DNA of 64,000 nt, taken from positions 1-64,000 of the forward strand of contig CALQZQ010000005.1 of NCBI GenBank assembly GCA_943349825.1. The letters are read 5' to 3'. Of this stretch, positions 43,017 to 51,946 are shown one piece after another. The notes below the pieces were generated by a model that worked only from the letters and a program-made list of their open reading frames with translations, was not told where the DNA came from and ran no database searches. Both the position numbers and the translations under genes were made by a program. Source of the DNA: Candidatus Peribacteria bacterium. Its GTDB lineage: Bacteria > Patescibacteriota > Gracilibacteria > UBA1369 > 2-02-FULL-48-14. Each line of letters starts with the position of its first letter. The first letter of the stretch is position 1.

Positions 43017-44171
43017 ATGAAATCCAAATTCCTCATTGCCTTTGCTGCCATTCTTGTAGTGGGTGGTTTGACCTACGCTTCCACCAATTCAGAGTCTTTG
43101 ATGGGCGCTTTTGGCGTCGGGCCGAAAGTGGTTCTCAGTTTAGCATCTTCGCCGGTTAGTGGAGAGTTGGTGGTTCCCAGCTCTGACCAACAGGTGCTTG
43201 GTTTTAAATTGCAATGTAAATCCAGAGGAGCGTGCTTGGTGACCGGTTTGGAATTCCAAGGTTTCTTGGATGACGATGGAAATGCCAGTTCCTTGGCTTC
43301 TTCTAGCGCAAGTACTACGCATGGTACCCGTCTGAGCGACTACGTGGATGATGTTAAAGTCGTGGATTCATCCAGTAATGTTGTGGCCGGACCTGAAAGT
43401 GTGAGTGGTTCTTTTACTGTGACTTTCAACGATTCTTTCAGCATCCCTGCGAACACTACTAGTACCTATTATTTGGTACTAGATACCGATTCTGGAGCTT
43501 ATGCCGATGGCGATGCAGAAAACATTGCTTTTGCCATTCGATCCAGTCAGGTGGTGGCGGAAGATTCTTCAGGCAACAGCATGACCATTCAAGGACAAGC
43601 CAATGGAGGGAAGTTGGTGCAGTTTGAAACGAGTCAAGATTCTTTAACAGTATCTTTGGCTTCTAGCCCTGTGAGCGACACGGTGGTGAAGGGGACTAGC
43701 GATGTGCCTTTTGTGGGAATCACTTTCACTTGCAATGCGACTACGGATTGTCTGGTCACGGATGTGAATATCCAGGGCTATTTGGACGATGATGGAAACA
43801 GCAGCAGTTTTGTGAGCAGTGCCTCCGGGACCACTCATGCCACGAGCCTGAGTGCTTATGTCAGTGCACTTTATTTGGCAAATGCTGACGATCCTTCCAT
43901 TGATTCTGATAATGAGAGTGTTAATTCCAGCACTTTTGCTGTGAGTTTTAGTGGCATGACGGATTTCGTCATTGCCGCTGGTACCAGTGAAAGATTCATT
44001 CTGATGGGGGACCTGTCCTCTTCGGCTTATGCCAATGGAGATGCGGAGAATATTGCGTTTGGAGTGGCGTCTGCGGCTGACGTGACAGCGGAAAATGCTG
44101 ATGGTAATTCCATCGTGGTTACCGGCACAGTCAATACGGAACCAATGGTTGTCATCACCAGTGCCAATTAG
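43017..44171 (+). CDS. Secreted protein with two tandem repeat domains
   Basis: A 384-residue exported protein (signal segment KSKFLIAFAAILVVGGLTYAS). Two domains of about 175 residues repeat the same plan. Each begins VxLSLASSPVSG/D, has a Cys pair (LQCKSRGACLVTG; FTCNATTDCLVTD), then GFLDDDGN or GYLDDDGNSS, and ends AYADGDAENIAFAI or AYANGDAENIAFGV. The same domain occurs once in the 45786-46397 protein. I do not recognise it in a named family; it is Ser/Thr-rich and probably a surface protein. Confidence 0.7.
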   Translation: MKSKFLIAFAAILVVGGLTYASTNSESLMGAFGVGPKVVLSLASSPVSGELVVPSSDQQVLGFKLQCKSRGACLVTGLEFQGFLDDDGNASSLASSSASTTHGTRLSDYVDDVKVVDSSSNVVAGPESVSGSFTVTFNDSFSIPANTTSTYYLVLDTDSGAYADGDAENIAFAIRSSQVVAEDSSGNSMTIQGQANGGKLVQFETSQDSLTVSLASSPVSDTVVKGTSDVPFVGITFTCNATTDCLVTDVNIQGYLDDDGNSSSFVSSASGTTHATSLSAYVSALYLANADDPSIDSDNESVNSSTFAVSFSGMTDFVIAAGTSERFILMGDLSSSAYANGDAENIAFGVASAADVTAENADGNSIVVTGTVNTEPMVVITSAN

Positions 44172-44713
44172 GAGGCGTCTATTTTTCCCAGGAGCAGCTC
44201 GAATTTTGTGAAGCCGGTGCTTTGGTTGAAATGGCCTGCATCGGGTACCAGCGTAACTGTTGTGTTTAAGTGTCGGCTCAACTCTTCTGCGCGGTCGAGT
44301 TTGATGTAAGGGTCGTTGTCGCTGTGGAAAATTTCAAAATGGGGGCAGTTCGCCAGGATGGTGGGCCAGTTGAATTCACGTTGAGCGAAAGTCCGCATGC
44401 CATCATCGAAGGCGTTGTTCAGGATTCCAAAAACGGGGGCGACTAGAAAAGCGGCACCGACGTGGTAACGCTCGAGGATGTTCAAAATGAAGCAGCCACC
44501 CAGACTGTGGCCCACTAAAATGGTGTCTGGATCCAGGTCTGCTTCGTAGGTTTTGAAGGTTGCGAGCCAGCTTTCCAAGGTTTGTCCTTCGGGAGTGGGG
44601 AATTGAGGAACGAGAACTTTGTGGCCCCGCTTTTCAAGCTCCGCCTTGAGCCAAGGGAACCAGTTTTCGTCTGGATGTCCGCTTACGCCGTGGATGATGA
44701 AGACAGTAGCCAT
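44168..44713 (-). CDS. RBBP9/YdeN-family serine hydrolase
   Basis: The start is set at ATG 44711-44713 (MATVFIIHGVSGHPDENW), 2 nt after the DHH gene stop. The nucleophile elbow is GHSLGG, and Asp (SDNDPYIKLD) and His (PDAGHFNQ) complete an alpha/beta-hydrolase triad. It is 181 residues, the usual length. The substrate is unknown. It overlaps the convergent repeat-domain gene by 4 nt. Confidence 0.85.
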   Translation of the reverse strand: MATVFIIHGVSGHPDENWFPWLKAELEKRGHKVLVPQFPTPEGQTLESWLATFKTYEADLDPDTILVGHSLGGCFILNILERYHVGAAFLVAPVFGILNNAFDDGMRTFAQREFNWPTILANCPHFEIFHSDNDPYIKLDRAEELSRHLNTTVTLVPDAGHFNQSTGFTKFELLLGKIDAS

Positions 44714-44715
44714 AC

Positions 44716-45678
44716 TTAATTTATACTCCAAACTTTTTTCTCCACCAAGTGGCCTTGTACCGTGAAGCCCGCGGCCATTTTGTGGCCGCCGCCGCCGAAG
44801 AGGCTGGCAATGGCGGTGAGGTCTATGTTTTCATCTTGAGTGCGCATGGAGCCTTTGATTTGGCCGTTCCAGTCTTCGGTGAGCAGCACGCAGAATTTGG
44901 CGGGGGAGGCGTGGCCCAGGTAGTTGATCAGTCCGGCGATGTCGTCTTTTTGGGCGTTCACGGCGTGGTAATCGGCTTCGGTGAGGGCGGTGATCGCGGC
45001 GCGTTTGGAGTTCAAGCTGAGGCGTTCCAGCGCGCGACCCCACAAGTGGAGTTGGGGTAGGGAGTGGGTGTGGAAGAGTTCTTTGATGCAGCGGGCATGG
45101 TCGGCGCCGAGGGCTGTGAGTCGGCCGGCAATGCGCAGCCCGGTGGCTGTGGTGTTGGTGTGTTGGAAGGAGCCTGTGTCGTAGTAGAGGCCTAGGAGCA
45201 GGGAAGTGGCCATGGTGGGCGTGATGCCCCACTGGCAGTAGGTGAAAAAGAGAAAGAGGATGAAGCAAGTGGCGGGAGCGTCTGGCAGCACCATGTTCAC
45301 GGTGCCAAAGTTGTCGTTGGACGGATGGTGGTCGATGTTGAGCAGCAAGGTTTTGTTGCGGTCGAGCAGCTCCGGTTTGTCTTCGTGAAAAGCCATGAGT
45401 TTGTGGCCGCCACAATCCACGGTCACGATCAGATCAAAATCCGCGGGATCGAAGTCTTTTTGGTAGGTGCTCGCTTGGTGCAGGAAGGCGCAATTGTCGG
45501 GGGGATTGTCTACACAAGCGGATGTCACTTCCTTGCCCATGTTTTCTAGAGCTTCGCGCAGGGCCAGGTTGGCGCCTATGGAATCGGCGTCCGGATTTTT
45601 GTGTGACAGAATCACAATGCGCTTGGCATTTTGCAGCAGTTCGCGGGCTTGGTCGAAGGAGGGAAGGGCAGGAGGCAT
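44716..45678 (-). CDS. DHH-family phosphoesterase (NrnA-like)
   Basis: A 320-residue enzyme. Metal-binding motifs: NPDADSIG (28-35), VDCGG (Asp88) and DHH (116-118). The DHHA1-type C-terminus has GGGGHKMAAGF. NrnA-type enzymes degrade short RNA (nanoRNA) and 3'-phosphoadenosine phosphate; the length and motif order fit. GC content is higher than in the flanking genes. The RBBP9-like gene follows after 2 nt. Confidence 0.87.
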   Translation of the reverse strand: MPPALPSFDQARELLQNAKRIVILSHKNPDADSIGANLALREALENMGKEVTSACVDNPPDNCAFLHQASTYQKDFDPADFDLIVTVDCGGHKLMAFHEDKPELLDRNKTLLLNIDHHPSNDNFGTVNMVLPDAPATCFILFLFFTYCQWGITPTMATSLLLGLYYDTGSFQHTNTTATGLRIAGRLTALGADHARCIKELFHTHSLPQLHLWGRALERLSLNSKRAAITALTEADYHAVNAQKDDIAGLINYLGHASPAKFCVLLTEDWNGQIKGSMRTQDENIDLTAIASLFGGGGHKMAAGFTVQGHLVEKKVWSIN

Positions 45679-45723
45679 GATTTTTGGTCAGTGAGCCATG
45701 CTAGATTTTTTTGATGGATTTGC

Positions 45724-45762
45724 GAAGAGATCCTCACATTTTGCTCTTGCGAGGATCTCTTC
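45724..45762. terminator. Perfect 12-bp hairpin
   Basis: GAAGAGATCCTC (45724-45735) pairs with GAGGATCTCTTC (45751-45762) around a 15-nt loop. It sits just downstream of the minus-strand gene at 45786-46397, but has no T-run, so terminator is a tentative label. Confidence 0.45.
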
Positions 45763-45785
45763 TTATGTCCGGAACTACTCACTCT

Positions 45786-46397
45786 TTATTCTTGTACTGT
45801 TACGTAGGTGCGGTAGCGACTATTGATGGCACCCGCCGCTAAGATAGAGTTTCCCGTTTCGTCCTCTGCTTCTACGTCGGAGCTACCCCAGATTACAAAG
45901 GCGATGCTTTCAGGGGTTCCATTAAAATTTCCGCTATCTGTAAAGTCTACGTAGAGGGTTAGGTCCATACTTTCACTTGCTTCAAGGTTGAAGTCATCGG
46001 TGAAGAAAAGCGTTCCGTCACTTTCGGGCATCACGGGTCCGGCGACCACACTTCCATCAGCATTATTCACTAAGTAGGCATCTGTGATCAGATCGGCCAC
46101 CGACACGCCGTTGCTAGAGACTTCATTGAAGGCGGGTAGCCCGGGGTGGGTACCGTCTTCATCTACGAAACCTTGGAAAAGGAGTGAAGAAACAATGCAT
46201 TCACTGTTGTTGCTGCAGCCCAAATGGAGGCCGAGTGCAGCTACGTCGTCCGTGCCTGGAGTATAAACGTGTTCGCCGATGCTGGGTGAAAGCCCTTGAG
46301 AGAGTCTGAGGCTAACGGGCTCAAAAGGGGAAGCTTGAACGGGTGTACTGGAAATGACTAAAGAAAAGAGCAGACTGCTGGCGAGGACTTTTTTCAT
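45786..46397 (-). CDS. Secreted single-domain paralogue of the repeat protein
   Basis: A 203-residue exported protein (signal KKVLASSLLFSLVISSTPVQA). The mature part repeats the plan of the 43017-44171 domains: VSLRLSQGLSPSIGE, the Cys pair LGCSNNSECIVS, LLFQGFVDEDGTH, then TPESIAFVIWGSSDVEAEDETGNS. The family is unknown, but the fixed Cys pair and the acidic loop (DEDGTH; DDDGN in the relatives) could bind metal. A hairpin follows the gene. Confidence 0.65.
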   Translation of the reverse strand: MKKVLASSLLFSLVISSTPVQASPFEPVSLRLSQGLSPSIGEHVYTPGTDDVAALGLHLGCSNNSECIVSSLLFQGFVDEDGTHPGLPAFNEVSSNGVSVADLITDAYLVNNADGSVVAGPVMPESDGTLFFTDDFNLEASESMDLTLYVDFTDSGNFNGTPESIAFVIWGSSDVEAEDETGNSILAAGAINSRYRTYVTVQE

Positions 46398-46458
46398 GCG
46401 ATGGCGTAAAGAGTAATGTTCAGTAGAACATTTGAAGCTTTAAAAAAGTTTCATGTTT

Positions 46459-47397
46459 TTAAGCAAGTTTTTGTGCACTCACAAATTCAAAGGCTTTGAA
46501 GGCGGCTTTGCAACCTTCGTCGGCGCTGACGATGGCTTGTTTCCATTCGGTGTCGGTCACGTCGCCAGCGGCGTAGAAACCAGGCACGGAGGTTTCGCTC
46601 ATGCCGTTGATTTTGATTTCTCCTTTCTCGGTTTTTTCCACACCCAGTTCGTCAATCATGCTGGTGAGCGGAATGCGGCCGATTTCTATAAAAACTCCTT
46701 CTATGGGCATTTCGGTGCCGTCGTCGAACTTCACTTTTTCTACGCGTTTTTCTCCGCAAATTTCCACGATGTTGGTCTTGAGTCGGAATCTGATGTTGGG
46801 AGTGGCTTCCACGCGCTGCATGTTGATGGGTTCTGCTTTGGTGATTTTTTCGCCTCGATACACAATGGTGACTTCGGAAGCGTGTTCGGCAAGGATCAAA
46901 GATTCTTTCACGGCGCTGTCGCCGCCGCCGACGATGATCACTTTTTTGCCTTTGTAGAAGGGGGCGTCACAGGTGGCGCAGTAGGAAACGCCTTTGCCTC
47001 CCAGTTCCATTTCCCCAGGCACGCCCAGTTTTTTATAAGTGGTTCCGGTGGCGAGCAGCACGGCGCGCGCTTCGTGCACATCGGCTCCGAACTGAACTTT
47101 AAACTTATCGAATTCGGGAGTCCCGTTTCCAGCAGGTTCCTTTTCTCTCCACACACGGCTCACGCGGCTGCCGATTCGGAAGGGTACGTTGTTGGCTTTG
47201 GCGTGATTGATGAAGGCGTCCGCGAGTTCTTGCCCGCTGACCGACGTGAAGCCGGGATAGTTTTCCACGAGGTGCGTGGTGGTGATGGTTCCGCCGAGGC
47301 CTTCGGTGAGGACCACGACGTCCATGTTGTAACGGCGAGCGTAGATGGAGGCGGAAAGGCCGGCGCAACCGCCGCCGATGATGATGAGATCGTGCAT
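46459..47397 (-). CDS. trxB: Thioredoxin-disulfide reductase
   Basis: A 312-residue FAD/NADPH enzyme. GGGCAG (8-13) binds FAD, the redox pair is CATC (140-143), and VGGGDSAVKE (about 156-165) binds NADPH; GFYAAGDV near the C-terminus contacts FAD. It passes electrons from NADPH to thioredoxin, which would serve MsrA and Bcp in the same region. The 2Fe-2S gene lies 9 nt upstream. Confidence 0.95.
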   Translation of the reverse strand: MHDLIIIGGGCAGLSASIYARRYNMDVVVLTEGLGGTITTTHLVENYPGFTSVSGQELADAFINHAKANNVPFRIGSRVSRVWREKEPAGNGTPEFDKFKVQFGADVHEARAVLLATGTTYKKLGVPGEMELGGKGVSYCATCDAPFYKGKKVIIVGGGDSAVKESLILAEHASEVTIVYRGEKITKAEPINMQRVEATPNIRFRLKTNIVEICGEKRVEKVKFDDGTEMPIEGVFIEIGRIPLTSMIDELGVEKTEKGEIKINGMSETSVPGFYAAGDVTDTEWKQAIVSADEGCKAAFKAFEFVSAQKLA

Positions 47398-47406
47398 GGA
47401 AGGAAG

Positions 47407-47703
47407 TTAAGAGTTGGAGGGAGTTTGCAGTGCTTTGATTTTAGCTTCAAGTGCGTCTGGGCGCATGTGATTTTCAATAGTGCCGTTTCCCATGATGTTC
47501 ATGAGCGGGCTGCCTTGAGATTGAATGAACACGTTGGGTCCGTCGTCGCAGTTGGAGAGACAGCCGCAGGTTTCTAAGCGGAACTGCCCGTCTGGCGTAT
47601 TTTCACCTGCTTTGATTTGGAGCACTTTCTCGGCACGTTTCAAGGAATCTTCTGCGAAATTTCTTCGACACGATCCGGCTTGGCAAACTTTGATGATGTG
47701 CAT
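47407..47703 (-). CDS. Thioredoxin-like 2Fe-2S ferredoxin
   Basis: A 98-residue protein of the NuoE/ferredoxin-like type. Cluster ligands are Cys7 and Cys12 (VCQAGSCRRN), then Cys46 and Cys50 (ETCGCLSNCDDGPNVF). It is probably a small electron carrier. Its ATG overlaps the stop of the upstream 47703-49895 gene by one base (TAATG), and trxB follows by 9 nt. Confidence 0.85.
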   Translation of the reverse strand: MHIIKVCQAGSCRRNFAEDSLKRAEKVLQIKAGENTPDGQFRLETCGCLSNCDDGPNVFIQSQGSPLMNIMGNGTIENHMRPDALEAKIKALQTPSNS

Positions 47704-49895
47704 TAGGCGGCTTGAGATTCTTCTTCCTCGTAATTTGAACTGTTGGTGGCTTGGATTCCATAGAATTCGTCGGTATCGGCAATACTGTCGTCGATTTCTG
47801 CGGTGGCGTAGGTCAGTTCGTCTATCACTTGTTCGGAGGCTCCATCCAAACCTAAGTATTTGAGCATAGCCATGACGAGCAGTTCTTTTTTATCCACATA
47901 AGATGCCTTCAGTTTTTTTCGCATATCCAGTTCGTCTTTTCCGTCTTCACCGGTGACCATTACCCTGTCGTAAACAGCTTTATCCATTTTGTTAATGATT
48001 TCTTGGTCTGCATTCCTTACCATTTCTGCGGTCACCACTTGTAATCCTTCTTCAGATACTTCTCCCCCTGATTTGCGGTCTCCACCTGCGTTTCGTAATA
48101 ATGCGTCTGAAACGAAGGTATTTCCTAAACGCTGCTCCTCTTCGTTTTTGGCTAAACTGTTGTCGAAGCCGACTTTCCACATATTGTCGTTTTGGCCGTG
48201 TAGACCGAAATGCGCATCTTCTCGCATGCGACCTGCCATTTGATTGAGGTTCCAACCTTCGAGCTGCCTTACCCAGCCGCCGATTCGGTCAGTGGTTTCA
48301 GTAAGGACTGCCACTTTTTTACCAGCTTCTTCCGTCTTCATTTTTTCCCTTAAGAATCTTTTTCCTTCTGCGCTGTGGATTTTTTTAACGGCTTGTTGTT
48401 CACGGGTTTTTTTGTCGACTAGTTCTTCATCTATCTTTGCGAAAGGATTGACAGAAGACTTGTTCTGAGTGGTTTGTACTTTTTGTAGGAACTTTTGTCT
48501 TTGTTCTAAACTCATGGCTTTGAATTTTGGGGTCTGACCCAATTGTATGTGTTCGGGTAAGTCCATGAATTCTTGAATCACGTCCTTTCGATTTTGAATA
48601 TGTTTGGCTTTCAAGAGCTGTAGTTCCAGCGCTTGTACTTCAGGTTTATCATTTAAAATGCTTGTTTTGAGTCGAGCTTTCTCTTCTCTCGTGAAGAGCT
48701 CCACCCCTTGATGTTCCTCTGATTCTAAAATTGCCATGTATTCCAAGACGTGGATACTTTGTTTGCCAGCCAGGCTTTCTAAGTCTTTGATGTAGACTTT
48801 TAGATTATGGAAGCGCATGTCGTCGGTTTTTCCGCGGAGGTTTTCTGCTTGATCGGGAGGAAAGTGACTCAATAATTCATCTCGTTTTGCATACACTTTT
48901 TTTCTTTTTGGAACTTCTGAATCTTTCAAAGATTTTAGCATTTCTTCCATCTTGCCTAGACTGTCGAATTCATTTTTGTGCCACTGCATGTACTCCCATT
49001 TTGCGGCCCGCATCTTCCCCTTGGGCGTTTGAATCATTGGTCCTCCAAAACAGTCTTCTTTTGCGACGATTCCGTCGTAATCGTCGGTCACTTTTTTGTA
49101 TCTCGCTACTATTTCTGCGCAGCTTTTCTCAGGGTCTTTGCCTTGTTCTACGGCCTGGTGGAAGGCTTTTTGTACTGCTTGTGGGTAACCATCTACTTTT
49201 TTTACCATTTCCATGGCTTTGCCTAAAATTTTAGGTTCATGGGCTTCGGGATCTTGTTCTTTCCCTAATAGATGGAAGAAGAGTGTTTGTACAAATTTAG
49301 TTTGATTCTTCAACAGGTTCCTGAATTTTATTCTAGGTCCTACGAATTCATCGAAATGTGCAATGACCCAAGCGAGAGATTCTTTGGATCCCTTGGCTAC
49401 CGCCGGCAGACCCTCGATGTAATTCACCAGGCTGTCTCTTTTAGCGTTTACCGCCTCAGTTTCTGCTTCGTGCATGGGTACGTAGGCTTTGGACTTTTGA
49501 ATCAAACCGTTGTTTTCTTTGGGATTATGGAGGTATTCAAGCCCGCTTTTACGTAATTTTTCTTTCAAGGCATCTAACTCCCACGCTTTTGTACAGTCTT
49601 GCGCTTTCTTGATGGCTTTGCTTTGATCTAAATTTGTGGAGTTTTGGAACGCTTTGAGTTCGTCAATCAGCTCGTCTTTCTCTCGTTGGTTTTCTGCATC
49701 TATAGTTTGATCCACTTCTCCAAAATAAGCTTTGCCGCCTCTTTCTCTGGCTTTTGCTGCTACTCTTTGTATGTCGTCTTTCTCTAGCTCTGTGACCGAA
49801 TTAGGGTCGTAACGAGGCATCTCAAGATACAGTGCTTTCTTCAATTCCCAAGGGTTTTGAAAGCCGAGCCGTGTGATGGAGAGAAAGTTGGACAT
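47703..49895 (-). CDS. Large helical protein of unknown function
   Basis: The start is set at ATG 49893-49895 (MSNFLSITRLGFQNPWELKK); the earlier start option at 49910 is a TTG. This gives 730 residues, almost all charged alpha-helix with long coiled-coil-like stretches, no signal peptide and no membrane segment. The C-terminal 40 residues are acidic. I recognise no domain. One-base overlap with the 2Fe-2S gene and close spacing to trxB suggest a shared transcript. Confidence 0.62.
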   Translation of the reverse strand: MSNFLSITRLGFQNPWELKKALYLEMPRYDPNSVTELEKDDIQRVAAKARERGGKAYFGEVDQTIDAENQREKDELIDELKAFQNSTNLDQSKAIKKAQDCTKAWELDALKEKLRKSGLEYLHNPKENNGLIQKSKAYVPMHEAETEAVNAKRDSLVNYIEGLPAVAKGSKESLAWVIAHFDEFVGPRIKFRNLLKNQTKFVQTLFFHLLGKEQDPEAHEPKILGKAMEMVKKVDGYPQAVQKAFHQAVEQGKDPEKSCAEIVARYKKVTDDYDGIVAKEDCFGGPMIQTPKGKMRAAKWEYMQWHKNEFDSLGKMEEMLKSLKDSEVPKRKKVYAKRDELLSHFPPDQAENLRGKTDDMRFHNLKVYIKDLESLAGKQSIHVLEYMAILESEEHQGVELFTREEKARLKTSILNDKPEVQALELQLLKAKHIQNRKDVIQEFMDLPEHIQLGQTPKFKAMSLEQRQKFLQKVQTTQNKSSVNPFAKIDEELVDKKTREQQAVKKIHSAEGKRFLREKMKTEEAGKKVAVLTETTDRIGGWVRQLEGWNLNQMAGRMREDAHFGLHGQNDNMWKVGFDNSLAKNEEEQRLGNTFVSDALLRNAGGDRKSGGEVSEEGLQVVTAEMVRNADQEIINKMDKAVYDRVMVTGEDGKDELDMRKKLKASYVDKKELLVMAMLKYLGLDGASEQVIDELTYATAEIDDSIADTDEFYGIQATNSSNYEEEESQAA

Positions 49896-49916
49896 AGTTG
49901 GGGAAATCAAGCCACC

Positions 49917-51608
49917 CTAGTTTAAGGCCTGAGCATCCAAAGTCCAAACTTTTTTGTGCTTCTTGTAGAGTTCGTAGCCGATCCAGCTGAGGGCGGTGAG
50001 GCCGGAGAGCAGCCAACTCCAGGGGAGGGAGCTCGAGCTATTTGCGCGGCTTTGCACGAGTTCGCTGTGCATGATCTGGTAAATGCCATTGCTCATGGCA
50101 GCTTCCACCAAAATGGTGTTGCCGGTTTGGAAGAGGAGCCCGTTGGAGTCGGAGTTGTCCGCTTCAAAGGTCCAGTTGGAGAGACCGTCGTTCATGGTGA
50201 GCCATTGGCCGTCCCATTCGGAAACGATGCCTTTGATTTGTTTCCAGATTGGATTTTTCACCCCGGGGCTGGGAGAGACCCACTGCCATGTGGAGAAACT
50301 AGGATTGCCCAGTCCCGAGGTGGAGGCTTGAGTGCTGCTCACGGTTTCGACTTCTATTTCTGCGTAGGATTCGTCTTCTTCACTGCTGTCGTAGCTGACT
50401 TCGCTCACCACTTCGCCCGTGTAGTCGGCAAGTTGAACGCTTTCGTTGGAATTGTTGAGGGAAATGCCGGACTCCGTGCGGTAGAGCACGAGGGTTTCTC
50501 CAGGTTGAATAGTCGTTTCGGCAGGAAAGATGTAGGTGCTACCGGACGCGTCGCTGATGGTCCAGTTGCCCAGGTTGATGGGGCTGGTGCCGCCGTTGGT
50601 CAGTTCGATCCATTCTTCTTCGTTATCCGGACCTTCGGGGTTGGGGAAGACTTCGGTGACGGCTACTTCATCGGAGAGATCGCCGTTGCTCGCGGGGTCG
50701 GCTTCGGTGCTGGTGGTGGAGTCGGGTTCTTCTTCAGTGGGAGTGGAGCCCGCTGCGTTTTCTTCCCCAGGAGTGGGGTTGTCGGTCCAGAGGTAGGCTT
50801 CGTTCATCAGCGCGTAGCTGGAGCCCTCCACTACGTCGGTATAAGGGATGTCCCACAGCACTTCGGCGTTTACGCCGAGCAGGCGAACGTGGTCGTCGGT
50901 GTTGTTGAGAGTGAGGCCGCTGTCCGTGATGGAAATGAGCAGGTAGCTTTCGCCTGCCAGCGTGCCGCTGAGTGCGTGGGGGCTGCTGCCGCCGTCTTCG
51001 TCATCGAGCTTGAGGCCGTCGAGCGTTAGAGGTTCCGCATAAGAATTGTAGAGTTCAATCCATTCGCCATCGCTGTCGGAGCCGGTGGGGTTGGGCAGGG
51101 CTTCGGAAAAAATGGGCCAAGGGCTGGGAGTCACCGGAGTAGCGGTTGTTGCCGTGGTAGTGACGGTTGTTGTCGCGGTGGTTTCAGTGCTTGTGGTGGA
51201 GGAGGCGCTTCTATAAAGGATCTCACCTTTGGTGCTGGTTTCGTAGGTCCACGTGTCCACCAGGGTGCCGGTGGAGGTCTTGAGAGTCACGGTTTCGTTG
51301 GAGTTGTTGAGGGTGAAGGAAAATCCACTGATTCGCGTGCTGGCCCCTGCGGCCAGGCTGCCGGTGGGAGCCCAGGGTTTGGCGGTGCTGTCTTCGAGCG
51401 TATATAAAGAGAGGTCTGCCGACGTGGTGCCGGTGTTGCTCAGCTCGATCCACTCGTTTTCGCCCGTGTTGGGGTTAGGGTAGAGGGCGCTGATTTCCAA
51501 TTCCAGCGAAGCGGTCGCCGTGGTGGCGGTGGCCGGGCAGGTTTCCGCGAGGGCCGCGGGAGTGCTGAGCGTGAGGAAAATAAGGAAGGCCAGAATGCGT
51601 TTGAGCAT
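49917..51608 (-). CDS. Secreted, membrane-anchored protein with three lamin-tail domains
   Basis: A 563-residue exported protein (signal KRILAFLIFLTLSTPAALA). Three lamin-tail (LTD) domains are visible from their repeated signatures: SALYPNPNTGENEWIELSN (about 39), SEALPNPTGSDSDGEWIELYN (about 168) and TEVFPNPEGPDNEEEWIELTN (about 320), each with an LNNSNE or LNNTDD strand. Thr/Ser/Glu-rich linkers separate them. A C-terminal helix (LSGLTALSWIGYELY) plus a basic tail anchors it. LTD surface proteins are frequent in CPR bacteria; the partner is unknown. Confidence 0.83.
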   Translation of the reverse strand: MLKRILAFLIFLTLSTPAALAETCPATATTATASLELEISALYPNPNTGENEWIELSNTGTTSADLSLYTLEDSTAKPWAPTGSLAAGASTRISGFSFTLNNSNETVTLKTSTGTLVDTWTYETSTKGEILYRSASSTTSTETTATTTVTTTATTATPVTPSPWPIFSEALPNPTGSDSDGEWIELYNSYAEPLTLDGLKLDDEDGGSSPHALSGTLAGESYLLISITDSGLTLNNTDDHVRLLGVNAEVLWDIPYTDVVEGSSYALMNEAYLWTDNPTPGEENAAGSTPTEEEPDSTTSTEADPASNGDLSDEVAVTEVFPNPEGPDNEEEWIELTNGGTSPINLGNWTISDASGSTYIFPAETTIQPGETLVLYRTESGISLNNSNESVQLADYTGEVVSEVSYDSSEEDESYAEIEVETVSSTQASTSGLGNPSFSTWQWVSPSPGVKNPIWKQIKGIVSEWDGQWLTMNDGLSNWTFEADNSDSNGLLFQTGNTILVEAAMSNGIYQIMHSELVQSRANSSSSLPWSWLLSGLTALSWIGYELYKKHKKVWTLDAQALN

Positions 51609-51946
51609 AGAGAAGTGGGTTAGCGCACTGACGTGCGTGGGGGTTAGACGAACCGACTGTAAACGCTCGACCTTGCAGAAATCCTTACTTTTTTCTTACG
51701 TTTCGCTGACAAAATCCTGACGCGCAAAGCGATTTGTGGAAAAAGATTTGCACACAAAGGCTTAATTTTGTTACCATTCAGACGGTTCATTTATATCTCA
51801 AAGTCCGGCACACAAACGGTCTTAACCGACTCATCAGAGCAGTGGATAAATTCTTGAAAACGTTAGTGATTTATCGGCGGTTACAGGTTTAAAAGGCGAA
51901 AAATCTTCGCTCGTTTTTGCGTTCCGGGGTTTAACCCCATTCTGAC
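51609..51946. other. Intergenic region before rny
   Basis: A 338-nt divergent spacer with no credible ORF. It holds CGGT-CTTA-ACCG (near 51815) and a 13-nt hairpin GGGGTTTAACCCC at 51926-51938, ending 8 nt before the rny ATG where the ribosome binding site is expected. I cannot identify a clear promoter. Confidence 0.5.

Noticed and set aside
46453-47577. 374-residue plus-strand ORF opposite trxB
   Set aside because: Antisense shadow of a clear thioredoxin reductase; the product is Phe/His/Gly-rich with no domain.
49956-51029. 357-residue plus-strand ORF opposite the lamin-tail gene
   Set aside because: Shadow produced by high GC and codon bias of the coding strand.
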